64,000 nucleotides of DNA from Serratia symbiotica. GTDB lineage: Bacteria > Pseudomonadota > Gammaproteobacteria > Enterobacterales > Enterobacteriaceae. The stretch's first letter is position 1; each line of letters starts with the position of its first letter. Shown here piece by piece: positions 40,051 through 51,586 of the stretch. The stretch lies in assembly GCA_011754105.1 (NCBI GenBank), contig JAAKDF010000004.1, positions 1 to 64,000 on the forward strand. The letters are read 5' to 3'. The notes under the pieces are model-generated. The model was not told the origin of the DNA. It was given only the letters and a program-made list of their open reading frames with translations, and did not search any database. Position numbers and translations under genes: made by a program.

Positions 40051-40842
40051 ATGCTAATTTTTTCCATTGTGGCTTTGATGGCCTACCTATTTAGCCTCGG
40101 ACTGATCATCCCCAGCTTATTGCGAAGGAACAGCGCATATCGTCGACTTGCTCTCTTCTCAGCACTAGTGGCACTGCTCTGCCATACTATCGCGCTACAG
40201 CAGCGCATTTTTAATGTCAGCACTGGGCAAAATCTCAGCCTGCTGAATATTGGTTCAATCGTTAGCTTAATCATCTGCTCGATGATGACCGTTGTCGCTT
40301 CCCGTGGTCGTGGCTGGTTCTTGTTGCCGATCGTCTACAGCTTTTCTATGATCAATCTGGCGTTTGCCAGTTTTATGCCCGGTGAGTTCATTACTCATTT
40401 GGAAGCCAGCCCGGAGTTGATGGCGCATATCAGCCTGGCGTTGTTCTCTTACGCCACACTGATTATCGCCATGTTGTATGCGTTACAACTTGCCTGGCTG
40501 GATTTTTTATTGAAAAAAAAGAAGCTGAACTTCAACGCCGATATGCCGCCGCTGATGGTAATCGAACGCAAAATGTACAGCATAACCCAGGTCGGTGTGA
40601 TGCTGTTGACGCTCGCACTATCCACTGGCCTGCTTTATATGGATAACCTATTTAGCAAAGAGAACGTTCATAAAGCAGTGCTGTCGATTATTGCGTGGTT
40701 TGTGTACATCGTTCTGCTGTGGGGCCATTATCATGAAGGATGGCGTGGTCGGCGCGTTGTATGGTTCGGCTTTGCAGGGGCCTTTTTGCTTACACTCGCC
40801 TACTTCGGTAGCCGTCTGATTCAGCAGGTCATGGTAGGTTAA
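40051..40842 (+). CDS. ypjD: YpjD-type membrane protein (CcmC/CcsA cytochrome assembly-like)
   Basis: The 263 aa, eight-helix inner-membrane protein is collinear with E. coli YpjD: ALMAYLFSLGLIIPSLLRRN, GQNLSLLNIGSIVSLIICSM, LFSYATLIIAMLYALQLAWL, MLTLALSTGLLYMDN-type helix and LWGHYHEGWRGRRVVWFGFA. The tryptophan-rich WGHYHEGWRG segment and conserved histidines resemble haem-handling CcsA-like proteins; the E. coli gene's exact function is not settled. I place the start at 40051, as the upstream in-frame GTG region is not native. It diverges from ffh and precedes dead corB, the E. coli order. Confidence 0.9.
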   Translation: MLIFSIVALMAYLFSLGLIIPSLLRRNSAYRRLALFSALVALLCHTIALQQRIFNVSTGQNLSLLNIGSIVSLIICSMMTVVASRGRGWFLLPIVYSFSMINLAFASFMPGEFITHLEASPELMAHISLALFSYATLIIAMLYALQLAWLDFLLKKKKLNFNADMPPLMVIERKMYSITQVGVMLLTLALSTGLLYMDNLFSKENVHKAVLSIIAWFVYIVLLWGHYHEGWRGRRVVWFGFAGAFLLTLAYFGSRLIQQVMVG

Positions 40843-40884
40843 GTAGCCTGAGGCTATATTCCCCTAATAATATAAGAAATTTTG

Positions 40885-42145
40885 CATTGGAGCACGGGTC
40901 AACAGGGACACTGATCATTATCATGATCACCATGATAGCGGTCTCCGCATATTTTGCAGCTTCCGAAATCTGCATGATGACGTTCAACCGTTACTGCCTC
41001 CGTCACTAGAGCCAAAAAGGGCAGCCAATCTGCCTGTCTGGTGAAAAAACTGCTGCAAAAGCCGGATCACTTGATCAGCCCGGTGCTGATCGGCAATAAC
41101 TTGGTGAATATTCTCGCTTCAGCACTAGCGACTATTGTTTTCATGCGGTTGCATGGCGATCTTGTGGTAGCGATCTCCACCGGAGTGCTGACCTTTACTA
41201 TATTGCTATTCGCTGAAGTGTTACCTTAAACCCTTCGCCGCACTCTATCTGGAACGCATCGCCTTCACCAGCAGCATTTTGCTTACTACATTGCAAAAGG
41301 GGATGTTCCTGCTAGTTTAGTTGCTTAACGGCATCACAAGCCTGGCGATGCGCCCGTTTGGCATCCATACCAACGTGCGCATCAGCGATGCTGTCAGTAA
41401 AGATGAGGTGCGCACCATCGTGAATGAATCCTAATCGCAGATTTCACGATGCAATCAGGACATGCTGATGTCAGTGCTGGATCTGGAAAAGGTGACAGAT
41501 GACGCCATCATGGTACCGCGCAATGAGATCATCGATATCAATGTCAACAGCAACTGGAAGTCGATCATGCGCCAACTCACCTATTCACCGCCTGGGCCGT
41601 ATCGTGCTGTACCGCAGCACGATGGATGATTCTATTGGCATGCTGCTGCGGGTGCGCGAAGTTTACAGCATAATGACTGAGAAAAATAATTCAATAAATA
41701 AAATCTGCTAACGCGCCGCCTATAAGATATATTTTATACCCAAAAGCACGCCGCTTAATTTACAGTTGGTAAAATTCCAGCGCAACAAGGAGAAGGTCGG
41801 CATCGTGGTCGACGAGTACGGTGATATTTAGGGGCTGGTGACGGTAGAGGATATCCTTGAAGAAATAGTCGGCGATTTCACCACCTCAATGTCGCCAACG
41901 CTGGCGTAAGATGTCAACCCATAGAGCGACGGCTCGGTATTGATCGACGGCAACGCCAACGTAAGTGAGCTGAATAAGGCGTTCAAATCGAAGCGCGCAC
42001 CATCAACGGCATGCTGCTAGAAGAGTTGGAATAGATCCCGAAAATCGGCACCCAGGTGCGCATAAGTCACTACGAGATGGAGATCAGCGACGTGCAGGAT
42101 AATATAATCAAACAGGTGCGTGTGACGCTGATCAATCCACTTTAA
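40885..42145 (+). pseudogene. corB: CorB/YfjD CNNM-family transporter pseudogene
   Basis: Recoverable blocks: TMIAVSAYFAASEICMMTFN, KKLLQKPDHLISPVLIGNNL, VNILASALATIVFMRLHGDL, FAEVLP then a stop, MLMSVLDLEKVTDDAIMVPR, FQRNKEKVGIVVDEYGD and VTVEDILEEIVGDFTTSMS. This covers the CNNM (DUF21) membrane domain, both CBS domains and part of the CorC/HlyC domain. It has more than five frameshifts or stops. The native protein is about 428 aa and is thought to act in Mg/Co efflux. Position after ypjD matches E. coli. Confidence 0.9.
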
Positions 42146-42159
42146 GTCAGTGTGAAAGC

Positions 42160-42590
42160 CACTTACCCGCAGTGATAATTTAGAATGGCGCTGATGGTGG
42201 CGCTAGAAACGATAAATGCGTATAAATCTTAGATTTCCTAGCTGATATCTTTGTAGCTCATAACCAGGTGCAAATACCGATGATCTTGCGTTCGATTTTA
42301 TCAGACAGCGTGGTCTGATGTTTTGTTCACGAGATGAGGTTTAAAAGAGCTATTTTGGTCACCGGGAATAGCCAGTTTAAAGCTACTGATTGGTATTTTG
42401 CCCGTTTTTCTGAGTGCCCCTTTTTTGCGGTTAACTCAAACGTCCCAAGCCAGATGAGAGTCGATTTTATCAGCCAACACACTCCGATTAACTACTTGAT
42501 TAGCAGGGTAAATATGCCATCTTTACCTATCAGAGCCTGACCATCATAAAGGGCTATCAGGGCTTTATCAAAATCGATTGTTGGGACAGG
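42160..42590 (-). mobile_element. IS256-family transposase remnant (second type)
   Basis: The minus strand reads DKALIALYDGQALIGKDGIF then TLLIK and a stop, later KHQTTLSDKIERKIIGIC, then YAFIVSSATISAI. These match IS256-type transposases whose N-terminus reads K-x-L-T-G-K-D-G-x-L-T-P-L-I-K-Q-L and later H-Q-T-T-x-S-D-E-I-E-R-K-I. It differs from the IS256 fragment at 23.7 kb. It is a fragment with stops and deletions, at the corB/gshA junction. Confidence 0.65.
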
Positions 42591-42727
42591 TGTCATTCAT
42601 TCTTATCCATATATTACTGGAATAAAATAGAATTTTTAACATTCCCTTTAAAGGAAGCGCATTTTTTATCATTATAATTATTATCAGAGATACATAACGT
42701 GTCCACGTTGACGTGGACTTTTCTTTT

Positions 42728-44290
42728 TCAACTGCCGCCGTTTTGTTGAATAAATGCTTCAAAGCTTAGCGTATCGCTAGATTCTATGTGGCGCTGACGC
42801 TGCCATGAAGCTTCCTTCTCCTTGATTAACTCTGCTTCTTTCAGAATTTCTAGTGGCTCGTCAATCAACATCTCGTGGTATTTTTTTGCCAACCGCAGAC
42901 CAACGCAGCTAGTGCTTTCTTCCGTCATTGCCTTCAGAATGCGCGCAGAGAAAGTCAGCTCCGGATTATCAAACGCGGCGACCAGCTCATCGCAAACTTG
43001 CTGATACTGCCGATCGCCAACTTCTCCATCCAAGACTTCCGCTACGCGGCGCAGGTCGTCAAATAGCGCTTTGCCAACCTTATCCAACGGTTCGTGCTTG
43101 CCATCGCAGCCAATATGGATACTCTGGCCCGGTTTACGCCCTTCCAGGATCACCCGGTTCCAGTTTTTGCGGATCCAGAATAGCTCGGCGCTGCCCAGCT
43201 CCGATGCTTCCACAAGCACGCACCATATCAGGAAGAGATCCAAGAATCGCACCTGCAACGAGTCCACGCCGATTGGCGAGAACGGGTTGATGTCTAGCGA
43301 GCGTACTTCAATATATTCAATGCCACCGCGCAAGAGCGCATCTGATGGCGTCTCATCGCTATTTGCTACGCGCTTTGGCCGGATCGGCGCATACAGTTCA
43401 TTTTCAATTTGTAATACGTTGCTGTTAAGTTGTAAGTAGCTATCACCCTCCTTCACCCCCATCTTGGCGAACGTTTCTGAAGGCGTAACGATCGCTTGCT
43501 TCAGACTTGCTACATAACTGTGCAGATCGTTAAAATTAATACCCAAAGTGCTCTGCAAATTGTTGGTATAACCAAGATCGCTCAAACGCAGCGAGGTGGC
43601 GTACGGTAGATAATACATGCCCTGCTCGGTGCATTCGAACGCCAGATTGGTTTCACGATTTTTTAAGAAAGAAGAACAGATCGTCGGTGAAGCACCGAAC
43701 AAATACGGGATCACCCAGCCAAAACGGTAATAGTTTCGGATTAGGCTGAAATAGCCCGCCGAGATCTGCGCTTTGCAACTTTCCGCGTCTTCTGCGCCTG
43801 CCCATTCCTGCCAGAAAGATAGCGGCAGCGAGAAGTTATAATGCACACCGCAGATGGTCTGCATCAGCGCGCCATAGCGGTTTTTCAGCCCTTCTCGGTA
43901 CAATGTCTTCATGCGGCCAATGTTCGACGAACCGAACTGCGCCAGCTCAATATCCTGGTCAGCATGAATAAAGCATGGCATACTGAGCGGCCACATACGC
44001 TCCTCGCCCAGATTACGCGCCACATAACGATGGATATCACGCAGGAAGATCAGCAAGTGATCAAGGTTGTCATCAACTGGCGTAATGAACTCTAGCATCG
44101 CATCTGCAAAGTCTGTCGTGATCCAGTGGTGCGTTAATGCCGCCCCAAAATTGTCTGGATGCCCAGTTAAAGCCAGCTTACCGTTGGGAGCGACTCGCAG
44201 CGTTTCACGTTCAATGCCGCGACTGATGCCTATTAAGGCTTGGGGATGGGCTTTAAACCAAGAAAGCGCCTGTGATAAGTCCGGGATCAA
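42728..44290 (-). CDS. gshA: Glutamate-cysteine ligase
   Basis: The 520 aa enzyme makes gamma-glutamylcysteine, the first step of glutathione synthesis. It is collinear with E. coli GshA (518): [65 protein letters not shown]-type [40 protein letters not shown] and [21 protein letters not shown]. coli has luxS and yqaA beside it; yqaA is a relic upstream, luxS is not seen. The frame is intact. Confidence 0.96.
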   Translation of the reverse strand: MIPDLSQALSWFKAHPQALIGISRGIERETLRVAPNGKLALTGHPDNFGAALTHHWITTDFADAMLEFITPVDDNLDHLLIFLRDIHRYVARNLGEERMWPLSMPCFIHADQDIELAQFGSSNIGRMKTLYREGLKNRYGALMQTICGVHYNFSLPLSFWQEWAGAEDAESCKAQISAGYFSLIRNYYRFGWVIPYLFGASPTICSSFLKNRETNLAFECTEQGMYYLPYATSLRLSDLGYTNNLQSTLGINFNDLHSYVASLKQAIVTPSETFAKMGVKEGDSYLQLNSNVLQIENELYAPIRPKRVANSDETPSDALLRGGIEYIEVRSLDINPFSPIGVDSLQVRFLDLFLIWCVLVEASELGSAELFWIRKNWNRVILEGRKPGQSIHIGCDGKHEPLDKVGKALFDDLRRVAEVLDGEVGDRQYQQVCDELVAAFDNPELTFSARILKAMTEESTSCVGLRLAKKYHEMLIDEPLEILKEAELIKEKEASWQRQRHIESSDTLSFEAFIQQNGGS

Positions 44291-44329
44291 ATTGACCTCC
44301 CGTTTCTAAAATAATGACTCGTTAGCATA

Positions 44330-44600
44330 CTGAATTCGTACCCCAGACTGATTGTCTCAACTTGTTTAATGCCACCAGGCTATGCTTTGTACCGTTACCA
44401 TAAGCCAAAATGATATAACGCATAGTATTTCCGATGCACAGAAACAGCACGACAGAACCCCTGAAGGCATGCGTAGCCAACATGCATAACAAATCGCCTA
44501 CTAACGGTCCCATTTTATTCGGCTAAAACATGTCTTCCCTCCGTTTAGGTTGCAACGCTGGTAACAGGCACCTTATAATGGATTGGTCAGTCCGCGCTAC
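44330..44600 (-). pseudogene. yqaA: YqaA (DedA/SNARE-associated type) pseudogene fragment
   Basis: The minus strand reads GPLVGDLLCMLATHAFRGSV then VLFLCIGNTMRYIILAYGN, matching the end of YqaA (W-M-P-V-V-G-D-L-L-C-L-L-A-G and F-F-L-C-L-G-K-x-L-R-Y). A weak GLTN-PL piece near 44585 extends it upstream. Position between gshA and yqaB is ancestral. Most of the gene is missing or shifted. Confidence 0.7.
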
Positions 44601-44714
44601 CAACAACCAGCCATTCAGCTGAGGGGCAGTTGTTAGCCTACAAAGTAACCAAAATAATATCTGAATTTCCACGCAATGGCACACTCAAGGAAGCGGCTGT
44701 CGAAAAATGGTCAC

Positions 44715-45351
44715 TCACAGCTCACTAATGTCTACCACAGCCATTTTGGCGCTTTTCGCCGCCTGAATGCCAAAGTCAGCGTCTTCAAACAAGACGCATG
44801 TTTCTGGGGGAAAACTGATCAATTCAGCGCAGTTCAGGCATCTGTCCGGTTTCGGAATATGACGCTGTAAATTATCAGCAACGACGATCGTCGTCAAATT
44901 AGTTGAATAAACCCAGATGACGCAGCAGGGTTTCCGCCATGCGGTGTTCGCTGCCAGTACCTACCGCCATTGGACGTCGACCATGATAGGCTTTTACCAC
45001 ATCCATCAGCGTAAATAGTCAGACACTGTCAAGCAGCATCGCCTCTACATCGCTTCCATATCGCCTTCACCGGGCGCGTTTCTGCTGCGGCCAGATTATG
45101 TAGATCGAGATTGACCTGATGGCTGGCGATATAGCGCCGATGGTAGTGTTGTTCTACCCATGCGAGAGTCGGATACTTCCAGGCAACAAATAAACGTTAT
45201 CAGTGAACCATCGAGCGCCACCATTGATGCCTCACTAATAGTCATATCATAAAGATGACAGCACCTCGATACACGCATCGCGGTGTGTCGGTTTAGTATC
45301 CAGGATGGTGCTATCCATGTCGAAAATGAGACCTTGATAGCGGTCGTACAT
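44715..45351 (-). pseudogene. yqaB: YqaB fructose-1-phosphatase-like HAD pseudogene
   Basis: It starts MYDRYQGLIFDMDSTILDTK, the HAD motif I with the family's D-G changed to D-S. After frameshifts it reads DVVKAYHGRRPMAVGTGSEH (motif II region), ETLLRHLGLF, then VVADNLQRHIPKPDRCLNC and CVLFEDADFGIQAAKSAKMA (motif IV). Several stops and shifts between these prove decay. Native length is 188 aa. Position between yqaA and the tRNA-Arg cluster matches E. coli. Confidence 0.88.
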
Positions 45352-45659
45352 CGTTACTCCATGACCCTTATCTTTGATGATAAGGAAGCTACTTTAACTT
45401 AAAGCCGTTAGGTTGTCGCTGGATGCGTAATGATTGAATGTATTCTAAGTGAGACAGGGGAATATCGCTGATATCGTGAAAAGGATATTCGGAAAGCGAA
45501 AGCGACTAGCGCGTATTGAGTAGGTACTGCGCCCAGAAGAATTATTTAGTTTTTTTTCTCCTGGAGGGCTATTGTTAAAGCGACGTTATCTTCCTTCGTG
45601 CTACCTTTCAGCTCGTCTTTTTCTGGAAAATAAAAAGTTTTGATAGATACTTTTTAGTA
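45352..45659. other. Gene-free stretch downstream of the tRNA pair
   Basis: No coding remnant or further tRNA is visible, although E. coli has several tandem arginine tRNA genes here. A CTTATCTTT-GATGATAAG stem lies near 45367-45385. Confidence 0.45.
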
Positions 45660-45736
45660 TGGTGCATCCAGGAGGATTCGAACCTCCGACCGCTCGGTTC
45701 GTAGCCGAGTACTCTATCCAGCTGAGCTATGGATGC
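45660..45736 (-). tRNA. argV: tRNA-Arg (ACG)
   Basis: The 77 nt minus-strand sequence has acceptor GCATCCA/TGGATGC, anticodon loop CTACGAA (ACG) and encoded CCA. It reads CGN arginine codons after A34 is made inosine. E. coli carries four copies in this cluster; only one is left here. It is followed 4 bp upstream (in transcript order preceded) by tRNA-Ser. Confidence 0.95.
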
Positions 45737-45739
45737 AAG

Positions 45740-45832
45740 TGGCGGTGGGGCGGGGATTCGAACCCCGGATGCAGCTTTTGGCCGCATACTCCCTTAGCAG
45801 GGGAGCGCCTTCAGCCTCTCGGCCACCTCACC
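45740..45832 (-). tRNA. serV: tRNA-Ser (GCU)
   Basis: The 93 nt minus-strand sequence has a long variable arm, anticodon loop CTGCTAA (GCU) and encoded CCA, matching serV for AGC/AGU codons. It sits just upstream of argV in the transcript and downstream of csrA, the E. coli order. Confidence 0.95.
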
Positions 45833-46133
45833 GTACGCTTATTTTAGACTGTGCCTATTTCTTTTTAAAGAATCTTATCGGCAATGTGTGGCGCACATAT
45901 TACTTTCTAAGACTTGTAAGTCAAACAATTTTTCCCAACCCATGTACGTTTGCACAATTCACAATCAATATGAGTAATTTCACTACAAAAAGGGGGTTTT
46001 ATCAAAGGCAACCACAAAGCTAGAGTAAAAAGATGCAAAACAAACAGGTAAAAATAACAGCATGGAAAGTAGAAGAATATTTACACAAAAAGCACAGCAG
46101 CGTCTCGCTTAGCAACGATACGCTACTTTGAAA

Positions 46134-46325
46134 TCAGTAAGTCATCTGTTGAGACTTAGACTTCTCTGACTGAATACGCTGATATATTTCTTCGCGGTGT
46201 ACTGACACCTCTTTGGGGGCATTTATACCAATACGCACCTGATTGCCTTTTACCCCTAGCACTGTCACGATAACCTCATCGCCAATCATGAGGTTTTCAC
46301 CAACTCGACGAGTCAGAATTAACAT
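46134..46325 (-). CDS. csrA: Carbon storage regulator CsrA
   Basis: The 63 aa RNA-binding dimer controls translation of carbon-storage, biofilm and motility mRNAs. It starts [20 protein letters not shown] and contains [20 protein letters not shown], including the RNA-contact residues R44-type and L4/R6. The C-tail SKSQQMTY is two residues longer than in E. coli (61 aa). GCAAGGAATGTT upstream contains the ribosome binding site with a GGA triplet. A perfect 9 bp hairpin (46405-46427) lies in its leader. Confidence 0.95.
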   Translation of the reverse strand: MLILTRRVGENLMIGDEVIVTVLGVKGNQVRIGINAPKEVSVHREEIYQRIQSEKSKSQQMTY

Positions 46326-46404
46326 TCCTTGCTCCTTGAAAGATTTAAAAGAGTCGGGTCTCTCAGTTTACCCGCTAGTATCCACCATATTACATTAAAT
46401 GTAG

Positions 46405-46427
46405 GCATATGTTATGAAAACATATGC
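46405..46427 (-). promoter_or_regulatory. Hairpin upstream of csrA
   Basis: GCATATGTT and AACATATGC form a perfect 9 bp stem with a 5 nt loop, about 80 bp upstream of the csrA start. Role unknown: leader structure or alaS terminator-like element without a T-run. Confidence 0.4.
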
Positions 46428-46586
46428 AATATAATTATAAGCTGACTTACTTTAACTTCAGATAATGATAAGTTTAGCTGACTTGAAAAACTTTGTTCTC
46501 GCAATTATAATTAAACCGTGTTAGCACTATATAAAAACTACAAAAAACAATTTGTTATGTCTTTTGTGCGTGCTATTTCTTTGTAT

Positions 46587-49214
46587 TCAAAGCTTCGAAG
46601 CCACCCAGGCTTCTACGCTGTTTAATGCCGCAGGAAGAGCGCTAACATCCGTTCCCCCCGCCTGCGCCATCTCAGGGCGTCCACCGCCCTTGCCTGCTAA
46701 CTGCTGCGCTACATTGCCGATCAGCTCTCCAGCTTTCACTCGGTCTATCAGATCCTTAGTCACGCCAGCAATCAGGCTGACCTTATCATCAGCAGTGGTA
46801 GCAAGCACGATAATAGCTGAACCTAACTGATTTTTCAGGTCATCAACCATAATGCGTAACATTTTTCCATCGACATTATCCAGTTGGCTGACCAACAGCT
46901 TCACACCGTTAACCACTTTTGCCTGACTCGACAAGGATGCGCTTTCCTGCGCCGCCTGCTGATCTTTCAACTTCTGTAGCTCTTTTTCTAACAGACGAGT
47001 ACGATCGAGCGTTGTATGCAGCTTATCGGCTAGGTTGCTACTGTCGCCTTTCACCAAATACGCAACAACTTGCAACAGATCACTTTGTTCATGCAACTTG
47101 GCGATAGCGACTTCGCCAGTCACTGCCTCAATACGGCGAACACCCGCAGCAGTACCAGACTCAGTCACAATGCTAAACAAACCAATATCACCAGTACGGC
47201 GGATATGGGTACCTCCACATAGTTCAGTGGAGAAGTCGCCCATAATCAACACACGCACATTGTCATCGTACTTCTCACCAAACCATGCTATCGCTCCCTT
47301 CTCTTTGGCATCCTCCAGCGACATCACTTCAGTCTGTACCGGCAGGTTGCGACGCACCTGCCGGTTTACCAGATCTTCCACCCTACGGATTTGCTCCGGT
47401 TTCATCGCTTCATAGTGCGAGAAATCGAAACGCAGATATTTGTCGTTAACCAGCGAGCCTTTCTGTGCAACATGATCACCCAGTGTTTGGCGTAGAGCGG
47501 CGTGCAGTAGATGGGTCGCCGAATGGTTCAGGCGGATGCGGTTGCGACGTTTAGTGTCGATCTGTGCATCAACACGATCTTTCACATTGAGCATTCCCTG
47601 TGAAAGCTTGCCCAGATGTCCAGTGGCATGGCCGTATTTTTGAGTGTCTCTCACCACAAAATTTGTGCTGGCGGCTTTCAGCACGCCTTTGTCACCGACC
47701 TGGCCACCGGATTCACCATAAAATGGTGTCCCATCCAGCACCACTACCGCTTCTTCACCGACATTAATTTGTTCTACCGGCTGACCATCGCGGAATAGCG
47801 CGATCACCATCGCCTGCTGTTCTTCATAATCATAACCGCTGAATCGGCTACTGCTATCCACTTGGATTATGGTGTTGTAGTCTGCGCAAAAACCGCTGGA
47901 CTCGCGTGCACGGCGGCGCTGTGCTTCCATCGCCTGCTCAAAGCCAGCTTCATCAAGTTTTAGGCCACGCTCTCGACATACATCGGCAGTCAGATCGACC
48001 GGAAAACCAAAAGTGTCGTACAAACGGAAGGCAATTCCGCCGTCTAATGTCTCTCCATGCAACTTGTTCAACTCACTGTCCAGCAGCGCCAGACCACGCT
48101 CCAGTGTACGGGAAAAATGCTCTTCCTCGTTTTTCAGCACTTGCTCTACCAGCGACTGCTGACGTTTCAATTCGTCAGCAGCTGACCCCATCACTTCAAT
48201 TAGCGGTGCCACCAGCTTATAGAAGAAGTTGTCTTTCGCACCAATCATGTTAGCGTGGCGGATAGCACGACGAATGATGCGGCGCAGTACATAGCCACGG
48301 TTCTCATTAGAGGGGAGAACACCGTCTGACACCAGAAAGGCGCAGGCACGGATATGGTCGGCGATAACACGCAGGGATTTGTTGTCCAGATCGGTAGCAC
48401 CAGTCACTTTCGCTACAGCAGCGATCAGTGTGCGTAATAGGTCGATCTCATAGTTTGTATTCACATGTTGCAGTACCGCTGCAATACGTTCAAGGCCCAT
48501 TCCGGTATCAACTGAAGGCTTTTGCAACGGTAACATGGCACCATCGGCCTGTCGGTTGAACTGTATGAAGACGATATTCCAAATCTCAATGTAACGATCG
48601 CCATTTTCTTCAGCGCTACCCGGAGGGCCACCCCAAATATGATCGCCGTGATCATAGAAGATCTCAGTGCATGGGCCACACGGGCCGGTATCGCCCATTT
48701 GCCAAAAGTTGTCAGAAGCAAAAGCAGCTCTTTTGTTGTCTCCGATGCGGATAATCCTTTCAGTTGGCACACCAATATGTTTCTTCCAGATATCGAAAGA
48801 TTCATCATCGGTTTCATAAATGGTAACCCACAGTTTTTCTTTTGGCAGGTTGAACCAGTCTTCTCCGGTGAGTAGTTCCCACGCATGGCTAATTGCCTCG
48901 TGCTTGAAATAGTCTCCGAAGCTAAAGTTGCCCAGCATTTCAAAGAAGGTATGGTGACGCGCAGTATAACCGACATTCTCAAGGTCGTTATGCTTACCGC
49001 CAGCACGCACACAGCGCTGCGAGGTGGTAGCTCGGGAATAAGCGCGTTTGTCCAGCTCCAAGAAAACATCTTTAAATTGGTTCATGCCAGCATTGGTGAA
49101 CAGCAATGTCGGATCATTATTAGGTACCAAAGAACTGCTTGCTACAACCTGATGTCCCTTACTATGAAAAAAATCGAGAAACGATTGACGAATCTCAGCG
49201 GTACTCTTGTCCAT
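46587..49214 (-). CDS. alaS: Alanyl-tRNA synthetase
   Basis: The 875 aa class II synthetase matches E. coli AlaS (876). The start [20 protein letters not shown] at 49214 is native; the 17-codon upstream extension is not. The catalytic domain shows [20 protein letters not shown] and [20 protein letters not shown]. The editing domain has the zinc ligands HSATH and CGGTH. The C-terminal part has the coiled coil [15 protein letters not shown] and the [14 protein letters not shown] motif. It is divergent in frame quality from dead recX upstream and looks intact. Confidence 0.97.
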   Translation of the reverse strand: MDKSTAEIRQSFLDFFHSKGHQVVASSSLVPNNDPTLLFTNAGMNQFKDVFLELDKRAYSRATTSQRCVRAGGKHNDLENVGYTARHHTFFEMLGNFSFGDYFKHEAISHAWELLTGEDWFNLPKEKLWVTIYETDDESFDIWKKHIGVPTERIIRIGDNKRAAFASDNFWQMGDTGPCGPCTEIFYDHGDHIWGGPPGSAEENGDRYIEIWNIVFIQFNRQADGAMLPLQKPSVDTGMGLERIAAVLQHVNTNYEIDLLRTLIAAVAKVTGATDLDNKSLRVIADHIRACAFLVSDGVLPSNENRGYVLRRIIRRAIRHANMIGAKDNFFYKLVAPLIEVMGSAADELKRQQSLVEQVLKNEEEHFSRTLERGLALLDSELNKLHGETLDGGIAFRLYDTFGFPVDLTADVCRERGLKLDEAGFEQAMEAQRRRARESSGFCADYNTIIQVDSSSRFSGYDYEEQQAMVIALFRDGQPVEQINVGEEAVVVLDGTPFYGESGGQVGDKGVLKAASTNFVVRDTQKYGHATGHLGKLSQGMLNVKDRVDAQIDTKRRNRIRLNHSATHLLHAALRQTLGDHVAQKGSLVNDKYLRFDFSHYEAMKPEQIRRVEDLVNRQVRRNLPVQTEVMSLEDAKEKGAIAWFGEKYDDNVRVLIMGDFSTELCGGTHIRRTGDIGLFSIVTESGTAAGVRRIEAVTGEVAIAKLHEQSDLLQVVAYLVKGDSSNLADKLHTTLDRTRLLEKELQKLKDQQAAQESASLSSQAKVVNGVKLLVSQLDNVDGKMLRIMVDDLKNQLGSAIIVLATTADDKVSLIAGVTKDLIDRVKAGELIGNVAQQLAGKGGGRPEMAQAGGTDVSALPAALNSVEAWVASKL

Positions 49215-49353
49215 AATTTTCCAGGGGAAGATAGAATAATGACACGCGAGCAAAATATACACCATACTAACTATGGTAGATTGCTTGCGAACAACAAAAT
49301 ATGGAGATAAGATAAATTTTCTTTAGAGGGAAGTAAAACCCCGTGTGCATTCA

Positions 49354-49863
49354 TTACGCAAAATCACGGTAAATTGCCTGAATTTCTTACTGGAAGAAGC
49401 CACGATAGCGTAGATAAAGTTTCAATTTAGCTTTTTCTTTCCTATCTGCCAGCAACACATCGCCAAATTTCCTCTGCTCCACTTGTTTCACCTGTTTACA
49501 CTAGTCAACATCACAATCTGCCAACACCGCCGCTTGCACCAGTTTTTTATTCACGCCATTCTGCGCCAATCCAGCATATATGTACTGTACATCGTATCCT
49601 TTACGATAGCGGCTACCAATGTAGCTAAGGGCAAAATGTTAGTCATCCAGCCAGTTATGCTGATATAAGTAGGCGATAATCTATTTGATGATGGCTTAGT
49701 TCAAGGGGGGTTAAGGACTAGCGTTGAAGCATGCGACATTCTATTGCCACATTGGGCTTTCGCTATAAACAGCTGAGCTGCGCCGCAAACTTGCAGCTCA
49801 GTTTCAATATGATCGCGTTGCCATCAGCAGGCGTATGGCGCGATTTAGTAAGTTATTTATCAT
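49354..49863 (-). pseudogene. recX: RecX regulator pseudogene
   Basis: The minus strand reads NNLLNRAIRLLMATRSY, stop, then in another frame IIAYLYQHNWLDD, SYIGSRYRKGYDVQYIYAGL, AQNGVNKKLVQAAVLADCDV, stop, and LKLYLRYRGFFQ, stop, EIQAIYRDFA. This covers all three RecX helical repeats with at least four stops. RecX normally limits RecA filament growth. Position between recA and alaS is ancestral. Confidence 0.88.
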
Positions 49864-49924
49864 TTAAACCTGATTAGTTTGTATGGCTTGTACCCTACCA
49901 ACATTGGTACCCCATCGTCAGCGA

Positions 49925-50989
49925 TTAAAATTGCTCGCTGGTTTCCGCTTCGTCACCACCGGTGACTTCACTGGTAGCAGCAACCCCTTCGCACGTATTA
50001 TGCAACAGCAGGTCACGCAGCTTTTTGTCCAACTCGGCGGCTATGCCCGAGTTCTCTTTCAGGAAGTTGCAGGCATTGGACTTTCCATGGCCGATTTTCT
50101 TACCGTTGTAACTGTACCACGCACCTGCTTTTTCGATCATTTTATGCTTAACGCCCAAATCAACTAATTCACCACGGCTATTGATGCCTTCGCCGTACAT
50201 GATTTGGAACTCAGCCTGCTTGAACGGCGCAGCGATTTTGTTTTTCACCACTTTTACGCGGGTCTCGCTGCCCACGACCTCGTCTCCTTCCTTGATCGCG
50301 CCGATGCGGCGGATGTCCAGACGGACAGAAGCATAGAACTTGAGGGCGTTACCTCCGGTGGTGGTTTCAGGGTTACCGAACATTACGCCAATTTTCATAC
50401 GAATCTGGTTAATGAAGATCAGCAGAGTGTTAGCGTTTTTCAGATTGCCAGCCAGCTTACGCATCGCCTGGCTCATCATACGTGCCGCCAGCCCCATGTG
50501 TGAGTCGCCGATTTCGCCTTCTATTTCCGCCTTCGGCGTCAGCGCCGCCACGGAATCGACAATGATAACATCAACCGCACCAGAGCGGGTCAGCGCATCA
50601 CAGATTTCCAGCGCCTGCTCACCAGTATCCGGCTGGGAACATAACAGGTTGTCGATATCCACACCCAGCTTCTTCGCATAAATTGGGTCTAGCGCGTGCT
50701 CAGCGTCAATGAATGCACATGTTTTGCCCTCACGCTGAGCTGCAGCTATAACCTGCAACGTTAAAGTGGTTTTCCCGGAGGATTCAGGGCCATAGATCTC
50801 GACGATTCGGCCCATCGGCAGACCACCAGCACCCAGTGCAATATCAAGTGACAATGAACCGGTGGAGATCGTTTCTACATCCATGGAACGGTCTTCACCC
50901 AGGCGCATGATGGAGCCTTTGCCAAACTGTTTCTCAATCTGGCCCAGTGCTACTGCTAACGCCTTTTGCTTGTTCTCATCAATAGCCAT
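49925..50989 (-). CDS. recA: Recombinase RecA
   Basis: The 354 aa protein is nearly identical to enterobacterial RecA: start [20 protein letters not shown] at 50989 (the seven-codon upstream extension is not native), Walker [12 protein letters not shown], Walker [12 protein letters not shown]1/L2 loop region [20 protein letters not shown] and acidic C-tail ending EAETSEQF. It drives homologous recombination and the SOS response. A consensus LexA operator lies about 80 bp upstream. RecX, its usual modulator, is dead. Confidence 0.98.
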   Translation of the reverse strand: MAIDENKQKALAVALGQIEKQFGKGSIMRLGEDRSMDVETISTGSLSLDIALGAGGLPMGRIVEIYGPESSGKTTLTLQVIAAAQREGKTCAFIDAEHALDPIYAKKLGVDIDNLLCSQPDTGEQALEICDALTRSGAVDVIIVDSVAALTPKAEIEGEIGDSHMGLAARMMSQAMRKLAGNLKNANTLLIFINQIRMKIGVMFGNPETTTGGNALKFYASVRLDIRRIGAIKEGDEVVGSETRVKVVKNKIAAPFKQAEFQIMYGEGINSRGELVDLGVKHKMIEKAGAWYSYNGKKIGHGKSNACNFLKENSGIAAELDKKLRDLLLHNTCEGVAATSEVTGGDEAETSEQF

Positions 50990-51069
50990 TTTTGCTCCTT
51001 TATTTAGCAATGCTGATATTACCCCACACTGCTACTGATTGTATGTTGTGTAGGAAATGTCACTAATTA

Positions 51070-51089
51070 TACTGTATAGTCATACAGTA
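51070..51089 (-). promoter_or_regulatory. LexA (SOS) box upstream of recA
   Basis: TACTGTATAGTCATACAGTA is a near-perfect CTG-N10-CAG SOS operator (core 51072-51086) and closely matches the E. coli recA box. It lies between recA and pncC, placing recA under SOS control; a LexA gene is not in this window. Confidence 0.93.
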
Positions 51090-51100
51090 ACAAGCCAATT

Positions 51101-51586
51101 TCACAAAAATTCTTCAAGGGTGGTCCTCAGCGCAAAAACCGCTGTCTGAAGCCGCACCGCATTGCGGTCGCCAACAAAATTTCCCTTGCGTACTAAAACT
51201 CGGCCACCATCGGCGAAGCCAAACCAAACCGTTCCTACTGGTTTTTCCTCGCTGCCACCTTCAGGCCCAGCAATGCCGCTTACCGAGAGTGCCAGATCAG
51301 CCTTCGCGACATGTAGCGCGCCTAATGCCATCTCGTGTACTACCTCTGCGCTGACCGCACCGTGAACAGTTAATGTCACTTCCGCCACCCCTAGCAAATC
51401 GCGCTTCGCCGCGTTGCTGTAGGTGACAAACCCGCGATCGAAATAGGCCGAGCTGCCGACAATATCGGTGATGGCTTTAGCAATGCCACCGCCAGTGCAG
51501 GATTCTGCGCAAGTGATCCAATACCCTTTCGCTTTTAGCTTTTTCCCCACCAGAATGCTGAGTTGACGCAGTTGGCTTTCACTCAT
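51101..51586 (-). CDS. pncC: NMN deamidase PncC (CinA C-terminal domain)
   Basis: The 161 aa protein converts nicotinamide mononucleotide to nicotinic acid mononucleotide in NAD recycling. It has the CinA C-domain motifs TCAESCTGGGIAKAITDI, SSAYFDRGFVTYSNAAKRDL, VSAEVVHEMALGA and SVSGIAGPEGGSEEKPVGTV. The length matches E. coli PncC (165). It lies upstream of recA in the same direction, as in E. coli, with an ATTTCTCCTT (complement AAGGAGAAAT) ribosome binding site. Confidence 0.93.
   Translation of the reverse strand: MSESQLRQLSILVGKKLKAKGYWITCAESCTGGGIAKAITDIVGSSAYFDRGFVTYSNAAKRDLLGVAEVTLTVHGAVSAEVVHEMALGALHVAKADLALSVSGIAGPEGGSEEKPVGTVWFGFADGGRVLVRKGNFVGDRNAVRLQTAVFALRTTLEEFL

Noticed and set aside
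40051-40842. CcmC/CcsA cytochrome c assembly function for ypjD
   Set aside because: The similarity is only at fold level, and no cytochrome c maturation genes are in the neighbourhood, so I kept the YpjD name without claiming the function.
45660-45832. Small ORFs across the two tRNA genes
   Set aside because: They are readings through tRNA sequence; the cloverleaf structures are unambiguous.
48461-49069. 202-codon open frame within alaS in another frame
   Set aside because: It overlaps the highly conserved alaS catalytic domain on the same strand and reflects codon bias only.
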